Assembly (NCBI RefSeq): GCF_001262605.1
Contig: NZ_LGTC01000001.1
Coordinates: 2,647,501 to 2,711,500 of the forward strand
Reading direction: 5' to 3'
Source of the DNA: Pseudobacteroides cellulosolvens ATCC 35603 = DSM 2933
Lineage (GTDB): Bacteria; Bacillota; Clostridia; Acetivibrionales; DSM-2933
Length of the DNA: 64,000 nucleotides
The notes under the pieces were generated by a model. It was not told the origin of the DNA and searched no databases. It was given only the letters and a program-made list of their open reading frames with translations. The position numbers and the translations under genes are program-made. Every line of letters begins with the position of its first letter. The stretch's first letter is position 1. Positions 9,876 to 20,240 of the stretch are shown piece by piece.

Positions 9876-10025
9876 TTATTTTTTTATGGATTTGACTTAA
9901 TATTCTTAATTTATACAAGATTGTAACTTATATCTGCTTATATCTGCCAATTTTACATTATTTTATATTATGACACATTTTATAACTAAAAGCAATATAA
10001 AAAAGTTACATAATTTCTCAGACAT

Positions 10026-10066
10026 AAAAAAAGATATACATCTAATACCAAATGCATATCTTTTTA
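10026..10066 (-). terminator. Terminator after leuS
   Basis: On the minus strand an A-rich arm containing AAAGATATGCAT pairs with ATGTATATCTTT and is followed by a run of T. It starts about 30 nt after the leuS stop. Confidence 0.65.
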
Positions 10067-10097
10067 TTTTAGTAAAGTTGATAAATTTATTACATTT

Positions 10098-12572
10098 TTA
10101 TTTAACAACAATGTTAACCAGTCTGCCAGGTACTGCAATAACCTTCACAACCGCTTTACCATCGATTAGCTCTTTAGTCTTATCATTACTTAGAGCAATT
10201 TCCTCTAATTCTTTTTGATTTAATTTTGAAGGAACAACAAGCTTATCCCTAACTTTTCCATTAATCTGTACCACTATCTCAATCTGATCCTTAACCAAAG
10301 CCTCTGTATCATACTTAGGCCACTGCTGGTTATGAACACTACCGCTTCTTCCCATAAGGCTCCAAAGCTCTTCAGTTGCATGAGGAATAAACGGTGCCAG
10401 CATAATTACCAAACTATCAACCGCCTCTTTTAACACAGCCTTATTTTTATCCTCGTCCTTAACCTTTTCCTTGTATGCATAAAGGGCGTTGATAAGCTCC
10501 ATTACTGCACTTATAGCTGTATTAAAATTAAACCTCTCACCTATATCATCAGTTACTTTTTTAATTGTATAGTTTATAACATAGCGTATTTCCTTATCCT
10601 GTTCAGTTAATGATGATTTATCAATTTCTCCTGCATTCTTGATAAGCGGCAAAAACTCATCAATGATCCTCCAGACCCTGTTAATGAATCTGTAGCAGCC
10701 CTCAACTCCCTGATCACTCCACTCCAAGTCTTTTTCCGGTGGTGATGCAAAAAGTATAAATAGTCTTGCAGTATCTGCACCATATTTATCTATTATCTCC
10801 TCAGGGCTGACGACATTACCTACGGATTTTGACATTTTAATGCCATCCTTAAGAACCATACCCTGGGTAAGGAGGTTTTTGAATGGTTCTTCCTGGGATA
10901 CATATCCCATGTCATGCAGTGCCTTCATAAAGAATCGAGAATACAGAAGATGCAAAATAGCATGCTCTACTCCACCAATATACTGATCTACTGGCATCCA
11001 GTAATCTGTGCTCTTTTTGCCGAAAGGCTCTTTACTGTTGCACGGATCTGTGTATCTTAAGTAATACCATGAAGAACACACGAAGGTATCCATTGTATCG
11101 ACTTCTCTTCTGCCCACTTTTCCGCATTTCGGACACTTTGCAGCAACAAAGGATTGGCTGCCAGCCAGCGGCGATTCACCAACACCAGTAAACTTTACAT
11201 CTGTAGGAAGTATTACTGGTAATTCCTCCTCAGGAACAGGAACTGTTCCACAGTCATCACAATATATAACAGGAATTGGGGCTCCCCAGTATCTCTGCCT
11301 TGATATCAGCCAGTCTCTGAGCCTGAAATTAATTTTTCTCTCGCCAAATCCCTTTTCTTCAATATAATCAATTATTTTACCTATAGCTTGGTCACTTTTT
11401 ATTCCGTTAAACTTATCTGAATTTACTAAAAATCCTACTTCCTCAAAGGCACATTTCATTTCAGAAGTGTTAAGGGTAACACCATCCGGCTGAATAACCA
11501 CTTTTAACGGAAGATTATATTTTTTAGAAAACTCAAAGTCCCTCTGGTCATGAGTAGGAACCGCCATAACGACACCAGTACCGTATTCGGCCAAAACATA
11601 ATTTGCAAGATATAAAGGTACTTTGTCACCATTTAATGGATTAATGACATATCTTCCTGTAAATACCCCTTCTTTTTCAGTTTCATTTGAAGTTCTTGCA
11701 ATTTCATTTAAAAACTTCATCTTCTCAATAAATTCATTACATTGCTTTTCCTGCTCTGTTCCAGCTATAAGCTCTTTTACAATAGAGTGCTCCGGTGCTA
11801 TAACCATATAAGTAACACCATAAATAGTGTCAGGCCTTGTTGTGTAAACCCTGACGGATTTATCCATACCATCAACCTTAAAATCTACCTCAACACCTTC
11901 ACTCCTGCCAATCCAATTCTGCTGCATGGTTTTAACCTTGTCAGGCCATCCATCAAGCATTTGTATATCATCTAAAAGCCTCTGTGCATATTTTGTTATC
12001 TTAAAATACCACTGCTCAAGATCTTTCTTGCCAACATCAGATTTACAACGCTCGCATTTTCCATTTACAACCTGCTCATTGGCAAGCACTGTTGTACATG
12101 ATGGACACCAGTTTACAAAGGACTTTTTCTTATAAGCCAGTCCATTTTTATAAAGCTGCAAAAACATCCACTGCGTCCATTTGTAATAATCCGGATGGCA
12201 AGTGGCAACTTCCCTATCCCAATCGTAGCTTATACCAAGTTCCTTAAGCTGCCTTCTCATATTTTCTATATTCGACCAGGTCCAGTCATTTGGATGTATT
12301 CCCCTCTTGATTGCAGCATTTTCAGCCGGCAAACCAAAAGAATCCCATCCCATAGGATGAAGAACATTAAACCCGTTCATTTTCTTATACCTTGCAACAA
12401 CATCACCAATTGAATAGTTTCTTACATGACCCATATGAAGATTTCCTGACGGGTATGGAAACATCTCAAGCACATAGTACTTTTCCTTATCATTATCGGA
12501 GACCTTAAATACTTTTTCTTTCTCCCATAAATCCTGCCATTTCTTTTCTATTTCTCTATAGTTATAATGCAT
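10098..12572 (-). CDS. leuS: Leucyl-tRNA synthetase
   Basis: This 824-residue class I synthetase charges tRNA-Leu. It has the HIGH-type signature [11 protein letters not shown] near residue 41, a zinc-finger-like CPSC...CERC segment, a long editing (CP1) insertion with TRPDTIYG, the [11 protein letters not shown] block and the KMSKSVG loop. Length and order fit bacterial LeuS. The start ATG follows GGTACCTC-type purine-poor sequence with GGAGGT on the coding strand. It is the last gene of the nadD-yqeK-LytR_C-rsfS-leuS series, an arrangement common in Clostridia. Confidence 0.97.
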   Translation of the reverse strand: MHYNYREIEKKWQDLWEKEKVFKVSDNDKEKYYVLEMFPYPSGNLHMGHVRNYSIGDVVARYKKMNGFNVLHPMGWDSFGLPAENAAIKRGIHPNDWTWSNIENMRRQLKELGISYDWDREVATCHPDYYKWTQWMFLQLYKNGLAYKKKSFVNWCPSCTTVLANEQVVNGKCERCKSDVGKKDLEQWYFKITKYAQRLLDDIQMLDGWPDKVKTMQQNWIGRSEGVEVDFKVDGMDKSVRVYTTRPDTIYGVTYMVIAPEHSIVKELIAGTEQEKQCNEFIEKMKFLNEIARTSNETEKEGVFTGRYVINPLNGDKVPLYLANYVLAEYGTGVVMAVPTHDQRDFEFSKKYNLPLKVVIQPDGVTLNTSEMKCAFEEVGFLVNSDKFNGIKSDQAIGKIIDYIEEKGFGERKINFRLRDWLISRQRYWGAPIPVIYCDDCGTVPVPEEELPVILPTDVKFTGVGESPLAGSQSFVAAKCPKCGKVGRREVDTMDTFVCSSWYYLRYTDPCNSKEPFGKKSTDYWMPVDQYIGGVEHAILHLLYSRFFMKALHDMGYVSQEEPFKNLLTQGMVLKDGIKMSKSVGNVVSPEEIIDKYGADTARLFILFASPPEKDLEWSDQGVEGCYRFINRVWRIIDEFLPLIKNAGEIDKSSLTEQDKEIRYVINYTIKKVTDDIGERFNFNTAISAVMELINALYAYKEKVKDEDKNKAVLKEAVDSLVIMLAPFIPHATEELWSLMGRSGSVHNQQWPKYDTEALVKDQIEIVVQINGKVRDKLVVPSKLNQKELEEIALSNDKTKELIDGKAVVKVIAVPGRLVNIVVK

Positions 12573-12622
12573 AGAGGTACCTCCATTGTAATAATGAGCT
12601 TTAATTTATGATAAGTCACGAT

Positions 12623-12709
12623 CAAAAAATAACTTCCGCTATAAATTTCGCTCATGTGTTGACTTAACTCGTCAACACCCGCTCAAAAGCGGAAGTAATT
12701 TTTTAATCA
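12623..12709 (-). repeat. Dispersed 3'-UTR repeat, family 1, full copy a
   Basis: Outer 17-nt arms (12624-12640 and 12688-12704, one mismatch) enclose an inner hairpin with GTGTTGAC/GTCAACAC arms. On the minus strand it ends in AGCGGAAGT followed by a T-rich run, like an intrinsic terminator. It begins 8 nt after the rsfS stop. Related copies lie at 13190, 15341 and 41143. Confidence 0.8.
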
Positions 12710-12717
12710 TACCTAAA

Positions 12718-13059
12718 TTACACTTTATATGACAAAACACCATCGGCCCACAGCCTTTCAAGATTATAAAACCCTCTGTCCTCTTCATGGAATATATGAA
12801 CAACAACATCACCATAATCAAGTAATATCCATCGTGCACTATTATATCCTTCCTTATGAATGCACCTTTGACCCAGTTCTTCCATTTTTTCTTCCAACTC
12901 GTCAGCTAATGTTTTAATATGTGTTGAGGAAGTACCGTTACAAATAACAAAATAATCAGACAAAATAGATATATTTTCAATACTAATTACATTAATATCT
13001 TTAGCTTTTTTGCTATCTAAAATCTCAACGATTTTATCAACCATTTCTTTTGAATCCAA
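12718..13059 (-). CDS. rsfS: Ribosomal silencing factor RsfS (Iojap/YbeB family)
   Basis: The 113-residue protein covers the whole RsfS domain. It has the typical DYFVICNGTSSTH segment near 33-45, and GYNSARWILLDYGDVVVHIF followed by the FYNLERLW end. The family binds ribosomal protein uL14 on the large subunit and blocks subunit joining in starvation. The best start in frame is a TTG at 13059; an ATG five codons later is the alternative. Synteny with nadD, yqeK and leuS supports the call. The 3' end runs straight into a family 1 repeat. Confidence 0.95.
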   Translation of the reverse strand: MDSKEMVDKIVEILDSKKAKDINVISIENISILSDYFVICNGTSSTHIKTLADELEEKMEELGQRCIHKEGYNSARWILLDYGDVVVHIFHEEDRGFYNLERLWADGVLSYKV

Positions 13060-13189
13060 TACAGCTTCATCCCTCTCACTATCAAATTTTATTCACAATC
13101 CTAAAATGAATTATACTATTAATAATATTATTTGTGAACTAAATGTTTTTCAATAATAATTTTACGTTAACGATTTTTTCCTTAGGAAT

Positions 13190-13230
13190 GGCTAAGAAAT
13201 ATCATCTGCTATAAATTTCACTTATGCCTT
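13190..13230 (-). repeat. Dispersed repeat, family 1, half copy d
   Basis: On the plus strand, CTGCTATAAATTTCACTTATG matches the distal half of the 12623-12709 element, preceded by a diverged AAATATCAT. The other arm is absent. It sits at the stop codon of the LytR_C gene (13233), in the same orientation to the gene as the full copies. Confidence 0.6.
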
Positions 13231-13232
13231 GT

Positions 13233-13778
13233 CTATGGTAGATAATCGCCACCTAAGATAATTGTTACATCCACTTTGGTATTTTTTATCGATTCCTTAG
13301 ACAATCTTCCTATCTTAATTAGCTTTATTACATCATCACCATAGCCATTATTGTTTCTCTCAATCACTTTTGTCTTACTGGTAAATTTACCCGATTTAAC
13401 GGATATTACTTTAAGTCCGCTATTTTTCAAAGTATTGCCCAAACTTGTTCCCACACCTTTTTTGCCTGTACTGTTTATTATTTCAACCCTAATACTCGAT
13501 GTCTTTTTTTCACTGTCTGAGCTTATACTATTTTTTTCTTTTGGCTCACTGGTATTCTCAGCAGTCTTCTGTTCCTCAACTACAGGAGTCGGAACTTCCT
13601 TTTTTTGGGCAGTCGCAACTGTTTGTTGTGCAGCAGGCTTTCCCTTTGCAAATATCCTCGAATCCTTAGTGAAGTTCACTGCCACAACCAGTGATAGAAC
13701 AATAATTACTATGGACCCGAACAAGAGAAAAATATGTTCAAAATGGTCCAATATATGCTTCTTATTTGACTTTGACAC
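13233..13778 (-). CDS. LytR_C-domain envelope protein
   Basis: The 181-residue protein has a short cytoplasmic N-terminus and one membrane helix near residues 14-36. A Ser/Thr/Lys/Glu-rich linker follows, then a C-terminal LytR_C domain (VEIINSTGKKGVGTSL to VTIILGGDY). I choose the GTG at 13778 because AAGGAGA sits 8 nt before it; the longer frame from 13814 begins with TTG and lacks a ribosome site. LytR_C usually ends LCP cell-wall ligases, but here the catalytic LCP part is absent. In many clostridia an LCP or LytR_C gene sits at this place between yqeK and rsfS. Its function alone is not established. Confidence 0.8.
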   Translation of the reverse strand: MSKSNKKHILDHFEHIFLLFGSIVIIVLSLVVAVNFTKDSRIFAKGKPAAQQTVATAQKKEVPTPVVEEQKTAENTSEPKEKNSISSDSEKKTSSIRVEIINSTGKKGVGTSLGNTLKNSGLKVISVKSGKFTSKTKVIERNNNGYGDDVIKLIKIGRLSKESIKNTKVDVTIILGGDYLP

Positions 13779-13823
13779 TTTAAACCATCTCCTTAAGCTC
13801 CATAATTCCTGCAATTTAATATT

Positions 13824-13935
13824 TTCTAAATTAAAAGTGTTAATGATCTTACATTTGGCAGAGCAAATAACGAACGGTTTTAGCGGAATTTGCGACAGGC
13901 AAATGTAAAAGATTAATCACTTTTAATATAAATTA
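13824..13935. repeat. Long imperfect palindrome between yqeK and the LytR_C gene
   Basis: The left arm (about 13824-13870) and right arm (about 13885-13935) are imperfect reverse complements sharing the cores TTAAAAGTG, TTACATTTG and CAAAT, around a centre near 13878. The first 25 nt recur inverted at 15289-15313. A 20-nt core of the right arm recurs exactly at 47913-47932. It looks like a small non-coding mobile or structured repeat. Confidence 0.65.
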
Positions 13936-13940
13936 AAAGG

Positions 13941-14522
13941 TTACTCACATTTAATTGCATGGCTTAGAATAAAATTCCTTGCATTTATGGCATCAACATG
14001 TATAAGTCCCTTTTTTTCGATTATATGTGATATTGTTTTATCAAGAGCCATCAGCATCACCCTGTCAATGTTCTTAAAGGCTTCCTTTCTAGCCTCTTCA
14101 ACACCTTGAAAGTTTCTGCCGGGCTCAATATAATCTGCAATAAATATAATTTTTTCAAGCATGTCCATATCAGCTCGTCCAGTTGTATGGTATTTTATTG
14201 CCTGTAGGATATGTGGATCCTTTATACCATACTCTTCTTTTGCAATCTCCGCACCAATTGATCCATGCAGAAGCGAAGGCTGAATTCTGGAAATCTCATC
14301 TATACAAATCCCATATTTTTCGCAGGCTTTAAAAGCTTCCGCTCCTTTTACTTCTCTGGCACAGTCATGAAGCAGCCCGGAAATTGCAGCTTTATCCCTG
14401 TCAACATCATTAATCAAAGCAAGCTCCACTGCTGTTTCCATAACTCCCACCGAATGCTTGAATCTCTTTTTTGAAAGAGTTTTCTCCAATTTGCTTTTTA
14501 TTTCATCAATTGTCATATACAT
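13941..14522 (-). CDS. yqeK: YqeK family HD-domain nucleotide phosphohydrolase
   Basis: The 193-residue protein is of the HD superfamily: His and Asp ligands in RFKHSVGV (near 22), GLLHDCAR (near 50), HGSIGAEI, and the late DYIEPGR motif typical of YqeK. Family members split diadenosine tetraphosphate symmetrically to ADP using an iron/metal centre. It follows nadD by 60 nt, the usual clostridial and bacillar order. Two in-frame ATGs lie three codons apart; GAAGGG precedes the first. Confidence 0.93.
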   Translation of the reverse strand: MYMTIDEIKSKLEKTLSKKRFKHSVGVMETAVELALINDVDRDKAAISGLLHDCAREVKGAEAFKACEKYGICIDEISRIQPSLLHGSIGAEIAKEEYGIKDPHILQAIKYHTTGRADMDMLEKIIFIADYIEPGRNFQGVEEARKEAFKNIDRVMLMALDKTISHIIEKKGLIHVDAINARNFILSHAIKCE

Positions 14523-14582
14523 TTGCCCTTCTATACATTTTAAATCTTTATTCCCTGTATAAAAAGCAATTATTTTTTATAT

Positions 14583-15209
14583 TTATCTATCGCTTTTTAT
14601 ATATAAATTGTTTCTATAAATATATTCTTCAACACACTCAGGCAGTAAATACTTTATGGATTTACCCTCCTTAATTCTATTCCTTATATCTGTTGATGAA
14701 ATCTGAACCATCGGAATATTTGCAACTATAATGTCCGCATTATATTGTTTTTTTAGGTGTTCAATCTCACTATAAAAACTTTCATCAATATAATCAGGTC
14801 TAAGGGCAGATATGAATTTGCACATGGTGAATAATTCCTCAAAGTTTTTCCATGTTGTCAATTCTTTAACCACATCAGCACCTGTTATAAAATACAGTTG
14901 TGCCTTTTCCCCGTAAATCCTTTTAAAATGTTTTACTGTATCTATTGTATAAGTGTATCCTTCTCGTTCCACCTCTACACTCGAAACCTCAAAGTGGGGA
15001 TTTGTATAGACAGCCTTTTTAACCATATTAAGCCGGTCTATAGGGGATGTGACATTCTTATGTTTTTTATGAGGCGGCATTCCCGTTGGCACAAATATAA
15101 CCTTATCCAGCCCAATTGTATTTCTTATATTTTCTGCTACTATAAGATGTCCATAATGTATAGGATCAAAAGTCCCACCTGAAATTCCAATCTTAATATA
15201 TCCTGGCAT
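14583..15209 (-). CDS. nadD: Nicotinate-nucleotide adenylyltransferase
   Basis: The 208-residue nucleotidyltransferase makes deamido-NAD from NaMN and ATP. It has the GGTFDPIHYGHL motif at the N-terminus (near 10-21), the VPTGMPPHK segment and the C-terminal ISSTDIRNRI motif. The start ATG has GGAG 8 nt upstream. It is the first gene of the block running to leuS. A perfect TATAAT at 15238-15243 lies just upstream. Confidence 0.96.
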   Translation of the reverse strand: MPGYIKIGISGGTFDPIHYGHLIVAENIRNTIGLDKVIFVPTGMPPHKKHKNVTSPIDRLNMVKKAVYTNPHFEVSSVEVEREGYTYTIDTVKHFKRIYGEKAQLYFITGADVVKELTTWKNFEELFTMCKFISALRPDYIDESFYSEIEHLKKQYNADIIVANIPMVQISSTDIRNRIKEGKSIKYLLPECVEEYIYRNNLYIKSDR

Positions 15210-15252
15210 AGTTGTTCTCCAAAATTTTGCTCCATATATTATAGCATAAATA

Positions 15253-15313
15253 ATCCTAATTATAAAGGAAAATGATTTTTATAATTAGGATCATTAACAC
15301 TTTTAATTTAGAA
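15253..15313. repeat. Hairpin plus inverted copy of the 13824 repeat arm
   Basis: A stem of ATCCTAATTATAAA with its exact complement forms a hairpin upstream of nadD. It overlaps 15289-15313, a 25-nt exact reverse complement of 13824-13848. The two 25-mers therefore face each other across the yqeK-nadD pair. Confidence 0.65.
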
Positions 15314-15340
15314 GCTGATTTAAATTATAAAGGCATGCTG

Positions 15341-15430
15341 AAAATATAACTTCCCGCATAATTTCGCTTTCTAAGTTAACTTAACTCGTGAACACACGCT
15401 CAAAACTGGAAGTAATATTTCAATCATGCC
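15341..15430 (-). repeat. Dispersed 3'-UTR repeat, family 1, full copy b
   Basis: This is collinear with copy a, with about four of five bases alike by eye. Shared blocks are AACTTCC, ATTTCGCT, TTAACTTAACTCGT, ACGCTCAAAA, GGAAGTAAT and CAATCATGCCTA. The outer arms still pair in part. It starts 10 nt after the stop of the ROK kinase gene, in the same orientation as that gene. Confidence 0.75.
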
Positions 15431-15440
15431 TAAAGTCAGA

Positions 15441-16409
15441 TTACTTGCCCCATTTCTCCATAATAAGAGCCAATGAGCCGTACAAAATTGAGTCATCCCC
15501 AAGCTTTGACTGGACAATTTCAGTTCCTTCCAATACTGCAGGCATGGAGAATCTTTTAATCTTCTCCTGTAATGCCGGAAGCATATAACTACCCAGGGCT
15601 TCAAATACCCCGCCGCCAAGTATAAGCATGTTGGGATTGAATATATTTATCAAAGAACCTGCTCCGGCTGCAAGATAATAGACAGCCTTATCAACTACCT
15701 CTAATGCAAGTTCATCCTTCTCATCTATAGCCCTTTTTAGAACTTTGCTTTTTATAATAGTTGTATCTTCGCCCATCAATTCCTTTAAAATAGTTTTTCT
15801 TCCCCTTAGCATTTGTGATCTAATTTCCCTGGTTATGGCAATCTTGCTGGCATAAGCTTCAAGACATCCTCTTTGGCCGCAGTTGCAATAAGGTCCTTCT
15901 GTATTTATAATCATGTGACCCACTTCAGTTCCTGAATGTTTTGCACCTGCATAAAGCTTATTGTTTATTATAACACCACCGCCTATTCCGGTTCCTACAA
16001 ATATACCTACTATATTCTCCTTACCTTTACCAGCACCATATTTCCACTCACCAAGAACCCCCATTTTTACATCATTCCCTATATGAAAAGGAACATTAAA
16101 CCTTCCTTCAATTACTTTTTTAATATTATAGTTTCTCCAGGGAATATTAGGGGTAAAAATGATTTCTCCCGTACCTTCATTTATTATCCCAGGTGCACCA
16201 GCACCAATTGCAGCAAGGCTTTCCCGGTTCATTTGTGACTTTATAATAAGCTCCTCAACAATACCAGTAATTCTTTCCTCTATCTTCTCCTGACCCTCTT
16301 CTGCCTTTGTTTTCTTCTTAACTGTGCAAACTATCTTCAAGTTTTCATCAAAAACTGCACCTAAGACCTTTGTTCCACCTATGTCCAGGCATATATAAGC
16401 TTTCTTCAT
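15441..16409 (-). CDS. ROK family sugar kinase (glucokinase type)
   Basis: The roughly 322-residue kinase has the N-terminal phosphate loop DIGGTKVLGAV, the GIFVGTGIGGG block, the EVGHM histidine and the zinc site CNCGQRGCLEAYAS. These are hallmarks of ROK kinases, which phosphorylate glucose or N-acyl hexosamines with ATP. I start it at the ATG at 16409, with GGAG about 9 nt upstream; the frame is open to a TTG at 16424. No helix-turn-helix precedes the kinase domain, so it is an enzyme rather than a ROK repressor. It stands alone between two operons. Confidence 0.9.
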   Translation of the reverse strand: MKKAYICLDIGGTKVLGAVFDENLKIVCTVKKKTKAEEGQEKIEERITGIVEELIIKSQMNRESLAAIGAGAPGIINEGTGEIIFTPNIPWRNYNIKKVIEGRFNVPFHIGNDVKMGVLGEWKYGAGKGKENIVGIFVGTGIGGGVIINNKLYAGAKHSGTEVGHMIINTEGPYCNCGQRGCLEAYASKIAITREIRSQMLRGRKTILKELMGEDTTIIKSKVLKRAIDEKDELALEVVDKAVYYLAAGAGSLINIFNPNMLILGGGVFEALGSYMLPALQEKIKRFSMPAVLEGTEIVQSKLGDDSILYGSLALIMEKWGK

Positions 16410-16610
16410 AAACATCAACTCCAATTAAATTTTGTACTCTCCTTAATTCTACATGGCACTGAAAATATCCTTCATGATATAACTTGCCAGATACCTATAT
16501 TACACCATTATTTTCTATATTAAAATTGATAAATCTACTACATTTGTCTGATGCAAATCTATTAAAATCAATTGATCTTTCCATTTGTTAATATAGACAT
16601 AAATAAATTA

Positions 16611-16640
16611 AAGGCAAGGACTTTTCATATCCCTTGCCTT
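16611..16640 (-). terminator. Terminator of the pur operon
   Basis: Arms AAGGCAAGG and CCTTGCCTT (9 bp, perfect) with a 12-nt loop lie 24 nt after the purD stop. On the minus strand they are followed by TTTAATTTATTT. Confidence 0.75.
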
Positions 16641-16663
16641 AATCTTAAAATAGTCAGGAATTG

Positions 16664-17926
16664 TTAATATTTTATCCCGATATCTTTTCTAAAATGTGCA
16701 CCTGTAAACTTAATTTTCTCAACAGCCTGGTAGGCTTTTTCTATAGCTTGTTCCATGGTAGGCTCAAGTACCGTAACGCCCAATACCCTTCCACCTGCAG
16801 TATAGAATCTTCCATTTTCATGTTTAGTACCCGCATGGAATACTACTGTATTGGAATCATGTTCTGCATCGGCAAGCCCTGATATTTCAAAACCAGTGTC
16901 ATATTTGCCTGGATAACCGCCTGATGCCATAACAACGCAAACTGCGGCACCATTGCTCCACTTAATATCGATATCACTTAATTTCTCATCAATTACTGCA
17001 TTGAATATTTCAACCAAGTCACTCTCTAATTGAGGAAGAACAACCTGTGTTTCAGGATCACCAAACCTGGCATTGTACTCGAGAACCTTAGGACCATCCT
17101 TGGTTATTATAAAACCAAAATAAATAACTCCTTTGAATTTTCTATTTTCCTTATTCATTGCGTCAATTGTAGGCTTCATTACTTTTTCCATACAAAAATG
17201 AGCTATCTCAGAAGTATATATCTTACTAGGTGCAAATGTGCCCATTCCACCCGTATTAGGTCCCTCGTCATTGTCATATGCCCTTTTATGATCCTGAGAA
17301 CTAACCATAGGCTTTATTGTCTTTCCATCGGTAAATGCCAAAATAGAAACTTCAGGCCCAACAAGAAATTCCTCAATTACAACTTTGTTTCCAGCATTTC
17401 CAAAAACCTTGTCATTCATCATGCTGTTTACAGCTTCTAAAGCCTGGTCCAAGTCCTGAGCTATTATAACTCCTTTTCCCAGTGCCAGCCCGTCAGCTTT
17501 AATTACTAAAGGATATTCCTGATGCTTCAAATACTCCACAGCATTCTCGTAATTATCAAATGTCTCATATTTTGCTGTTGGAATTGAATATTTTTTCATT
17601 AAATCCTTTGCAAATGCCTTACTTCCCTCAATAATTGCAGCATTTTTATATGGTCCGAAGGCCCTTATGCCGGCTTTTTCCAATTCATCAACCATTCCGG
17701 CAGCTAATGGATCATCCGGTGCAACAACTACCAAGTCAATCATGTTTTCTTTCGAAAATTTAACAATTCCGTCTATATCCATGGCTTTTATGGGTACACA
17801 CTCAGCTAGCGTAGATATACCGCCATTTCCAGGGGCACAATACAATTTACTAACCAATGGACTCTGTGCTATTTTCCATATAATCGTATGTTCACGTCCG
17901 CCACTACCTACAACCAGAACTTTCAT
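16664..17926 (-). CDS. purD: Phosphoribosylamine-glycine ligase
   Basis: The 420-residue ATP-grasp enzyme catalyses PRA plus glycine to GAR, step 2 of purine synthesis. It shows VVGSGGREH at the N-terminus, IKADGLALGKGV in the ATP-grasp core, GPNTGGMGTFAP, and YNARFGDPETQ for metal binding. The start is the ATG at 17926, with GGGAGGA 5 nt upstream, rather than the longer frame to 17965. It is the last gene of the operon and is followed by a terminator. Confidence 0.97.
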   Translation of the reverse strand: MKVLVVGSGGREHTIIWKIAQSPLVSKLYCAPGNGGISTLAECVPIKAMDIDGIVKFSKENMIDLVVVAPDDPLAAGMVDELEKAGIRAFGPYKNAAIIEGSKAFAKDLMKKYSIPTAKYETFDNYENAVEYLKHQEYPLVIKADGLALGKGVIIAQDLDQALEAVNSMMNDKVFGNAGNKVVIEEFLVGPEVSILAFTDGKTIKPMVSSQDHKRAYDNDEGPNTGGMGTFAPSKIYTSEIAHFCMEKVMKPTIDAMNKENRKFKGVIYFGFIITKDGPKVLEYNARFGDPETQVVLPQLESDLVEIFNAVIDEKLSDIDIKWSNGAAVCVVMASGGYPGKYDTGFEISGLADAEHDSNTVVFHAGTKHENGRFYTAGGRVLGVTVLEPTMEQAIEKAYQAVEKIKFTGAHFRKDIGIKY

Positions 17927-17979
17927 TGTTATCCTCCCTTTTTGGGAAAACAATTCCCCAAACATTCTTCATTCCTTGC

Positions 17980-19524
17980 TTAATGCTTAAAGTGTCTCAT
18001 ACCGGTAAAAATCATAGCAATTCCATGTTTATTACATTCATCGATGGAAGCTTGATCATTCATTGATCCGCCCGGTTGAATTATTGCCTTAATTCCAGCT
18101 GCTGCAGCTGCTTCAACACAATCGGGGAATGGGAAGAATGCATCTGATGCAAGAACTGCACCTTTTGTTCTTTCTCCGCCGTACTCAATTGCTATCTTAG
18201 CTGCCATAATCCTGTTTGTCTGGCCAGGTCCTACGCCTAATGTCTGCTTACCCTTCGCCACGACTATACCATTGGATTTAGTGTGCTTTACAACTTTCAT
18301 CGCAAACAGAAGTTCCTCAATTTGCTTTTCATCCGGTCTTTTCTCAGTGACAAACTTTATTTCCTCTTTATTGACACATTCACGATTCACATTTTGAACC
18401 AGAAGTCCTCCTGCTACCTTTTTCATGTCATAGCTTCCTTCCGGAACAGGTGCCCCAATGTTTTCCAATTGCATAATTCTAATGTTTTTCTTCTTTGAAA
18501 GAACTGCCATCGCTTCATCAGTAAATGAAGGTGCAATTATTATTTCAACAAATATTTTATTTATTTCTTCTGCTGTCTTAATGTCAATCTCCCTATTTGC
18601 AGCTATAATACCGCCAAATATTGATACAGGATCTGCTTCATAAGCCTTTACATATGCATCATATATATCGTCGCTGCTTGCTACTCCGCATGGGTTGGCG
18701 TGCTTTACTGCAACAACAGTAGGCTCACTGAATTCTTTTAAAAGCTCAAGTGCACCATTGGCATCGTTGATATTGTTATACGAAAGCTCCTTGCCGTGAA
18801 GTTGCTTTGCAGATGTTATACAACCCTTATTTGCCCCTACTTCCTTATAGAAAACTGCTTTTTGGTGAGGATTTTCACCATACCTCATATCCTGAACCTT
18901 TTCAAATGTAAGAGTCATTGTTTCAGGGAAATTGTCCTCGCCAATCTTTTCTCTTAAATATTTTGCTATAAGAGTATCATAGTGGCATGTATGTTCAAAA
19001 ACCTTATAGGCAAGTTTAAACTTTGTCTTTAATGATACATCCTTTGATGATTTCAATTCTTCTATTACTTTTATGTAATCAGAAGGGTCAACTATTACAG
19101 AAACATCCTGGTAATTCTTTGCTGCCGCACGAAGCATTGTGGGACCACCTATGTCTATGTTCTCAATCGCATCATGAAGTTCAACATTTTCTTTGAGAAT
19201 TGTCTGCTTAAATGGATATAAATTTATTATAACCATGTCAATAGGCTCTATACCCAATTCTGCTATTTGTTTCATGTGATCTGGATTACTTCTCATTGCA
19301 AGAAGTCCGCCGTGAACTTTTGGGTGCAGGGTTTTAACTCTACCGTCAAGGCACTCGGGAAAGCCTGTGATATCAGATATATTAATTACTTTGATTCCAG
19401 CATCATTTAAGGTTTTATAGGTTCCGCCCGTTGATATTATTTCCACTCCCATACCTTGAAGCTCTTTAGCAAAATCTACGATTCCAGTCTTATCAGATAC
19501 GCTTATTAAAGCTCTTTTAACCAT
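17980..19524 (-). CDS. purH: Bifunctional AICAR transformylase/IMP cyclohydrolase
   Basis: The 514-residue protein does the last two steps to IMP. The N-terminal MGS-like cyclohydrolase begins [15 protein letters not shown] and has GGTYKTL. The transformylase domain has [13 protein letters not shown] sequence (MRYGENPHQ) and KHANPCGVA, and ends in QPGGSMND...FTGMRHFKH. Full length. A 74-nt gap with a perfect hairpin separates it from purN upstream; purD follows closely. Confidence 0.97.
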   Translation of the reverse strand: MVKRALISVSDKTGIVDFAKELQGMGVEIISTGGTYKTLNDAGIKVINISDITGFPECLDGRVKTLHPKVHGGLLAMRSNPDHMKQIAELGIEPIDMVIINLYPFKQTILKENVELHDAIENIDIGGPTMLRAAAKNYQDVSVIVDPSDYIKVIEELKSSKDVSLKTKFKLAYKVFEHTCHYDTLIAKYLREKIGEDNFPETMTLTFEKVQDMRYGENPHQKAVFYKEVGANKGCITSAKQLHGKELSYNNINDANGALELLKEFSEPTVVAVKHANPCGVASSDDIYDAYVKAYEADPVSIFGGIIAANREIDIKTAEEINKIFVEIIIAPSFTDEAMAVLSKKKNIRIMQLENIGAPVPEGSYDMKKVAGGLLVQNVNRECVNKEEIKFVTEKRPDEKQIEELLFAMKVVKHTKSNGIVVAKGKQTLGVGPGQTNRIMAAKIAIEYGGERTKGAVLASDAFFPFPDCVEAAAAAGIKAIIQPGGSMNDQASIDECNKHGIAMIFTGMRHFKH

Positions 19525-19558
19525 ATTAACTCTCCTTCTAAAAATTTTAATATTTAGG

Positions 19559-19586
19559 AAAACATGGTGTCATTCCACCATGTTTT
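19559..19586 (-). terminator. Intercistronic hairpin between purN and purH
   Basis: There are 11-bp perfect arms (19559-19569 and 19576-19586, core ACATGGTG/CACCATGT) around a 6-nt loop. They are followed on the minus strand by TTTTCC. It sits 12 nt after the purN stop inside the operon. It could be a weak terminator or an RNA-stability element. Confidence 0.55.
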
Positions 19587-19598
19587 GTTCTATTAAGG

Positions 19599-20240
19599 TT
19601 ATAATTTTTTTATATCTGGCAAAATTTTGACTCTTCTTCCTTCCACCACAATTCTTCCCTGGGAATAAAGCTTGATAGCCTCAGGCAAAATTTGCCACTC
19701 CACTTCCTCCATCACTCGCTTCTGTAAGCTTTCAGGAGTATCATCATCATTAATATGTACAGCTTTTTGAAGAATTATAGGTCCCGCATCAGCTTCAAGT
19801 TCAACGAAATGTACCGTTGCACCGGTTACCTTTACTCCGTATTCAATAGCCTTTTGATGAGGGATCAGCCCATAATAGCCTTTCCCGCAAAAGGACGGTA
19901 TTAACGATGGATGAACATTTATAATTCTATTCTTGTAATGATTATTGAACCTTTCTCCAAGTAAGGATAGGAATCCCGCAAGAACAACCAGCTCAACACC
20001 ATGCCTTTCCAAGCTGTCAATCAGTGCCGTATCAAATTCATCCAGTGAGGAATAGCTCTTTCTTGATATAACCTCGGAAGGAATGTTGTGCTTTTCAGCC
20101 CTCTTAAGGGCATACACATCATCTTTGCTGGACACAACAGTTACAACAGAACAGTTGCCCAGTTCTCCGCTGTCCATTTTATCCAAAATAGCCTGAAGAT
20201 TTGTTCCTCCGCCAGAAACAAGAACACCTATTCTTAACAT
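19599..20240 (-). CDS. purN: Phosphoribosylglycinamide formyltransferase
   Basis: The 213-residue formyl-THF-dependent transferase makes FGAR from GAR. It shows [14 protein letters not shown] at the N-terminus, the catalytic [11 protein letters not shown] (Asn, His), and [19 protein letters not shown] with the catalytic Asp. The start overlaps the end of purM by 7 nt, which suggests translational coupling. Confidence 0.97.
   Translation of the reverse strand: MLRIGVLVSGGGTNLQAILDKMDSGELGNCSVVTVVSSKDDVYALKRAEKHNIPSEVISRKSYSSLDEFDTALIDSLERHGVELVVLAGFLSLLGERFNNHYKNRIINVHPSLIPSFCGKGYYGLIPHQKAIEYGVKVTGATVHFVELEADAGPIILQKAVHINDDDTPESLQKRVMEEVEWQILPEAIKLYSQGRIVVEGRRVKILPDIKKL

Larger units (their letters stand above)
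9790..10097. other. Intergenic stretch between the biosynthetic cluster and leuS
   Basis: This 308-nt A/T-rich stretch lies between the first gene of the KSIII cluster and the end of leuS. Besides the weak promoter above and the leuS terminator hairpin, I see no gene, repeat or riboswitch. Confidence 0.6.
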
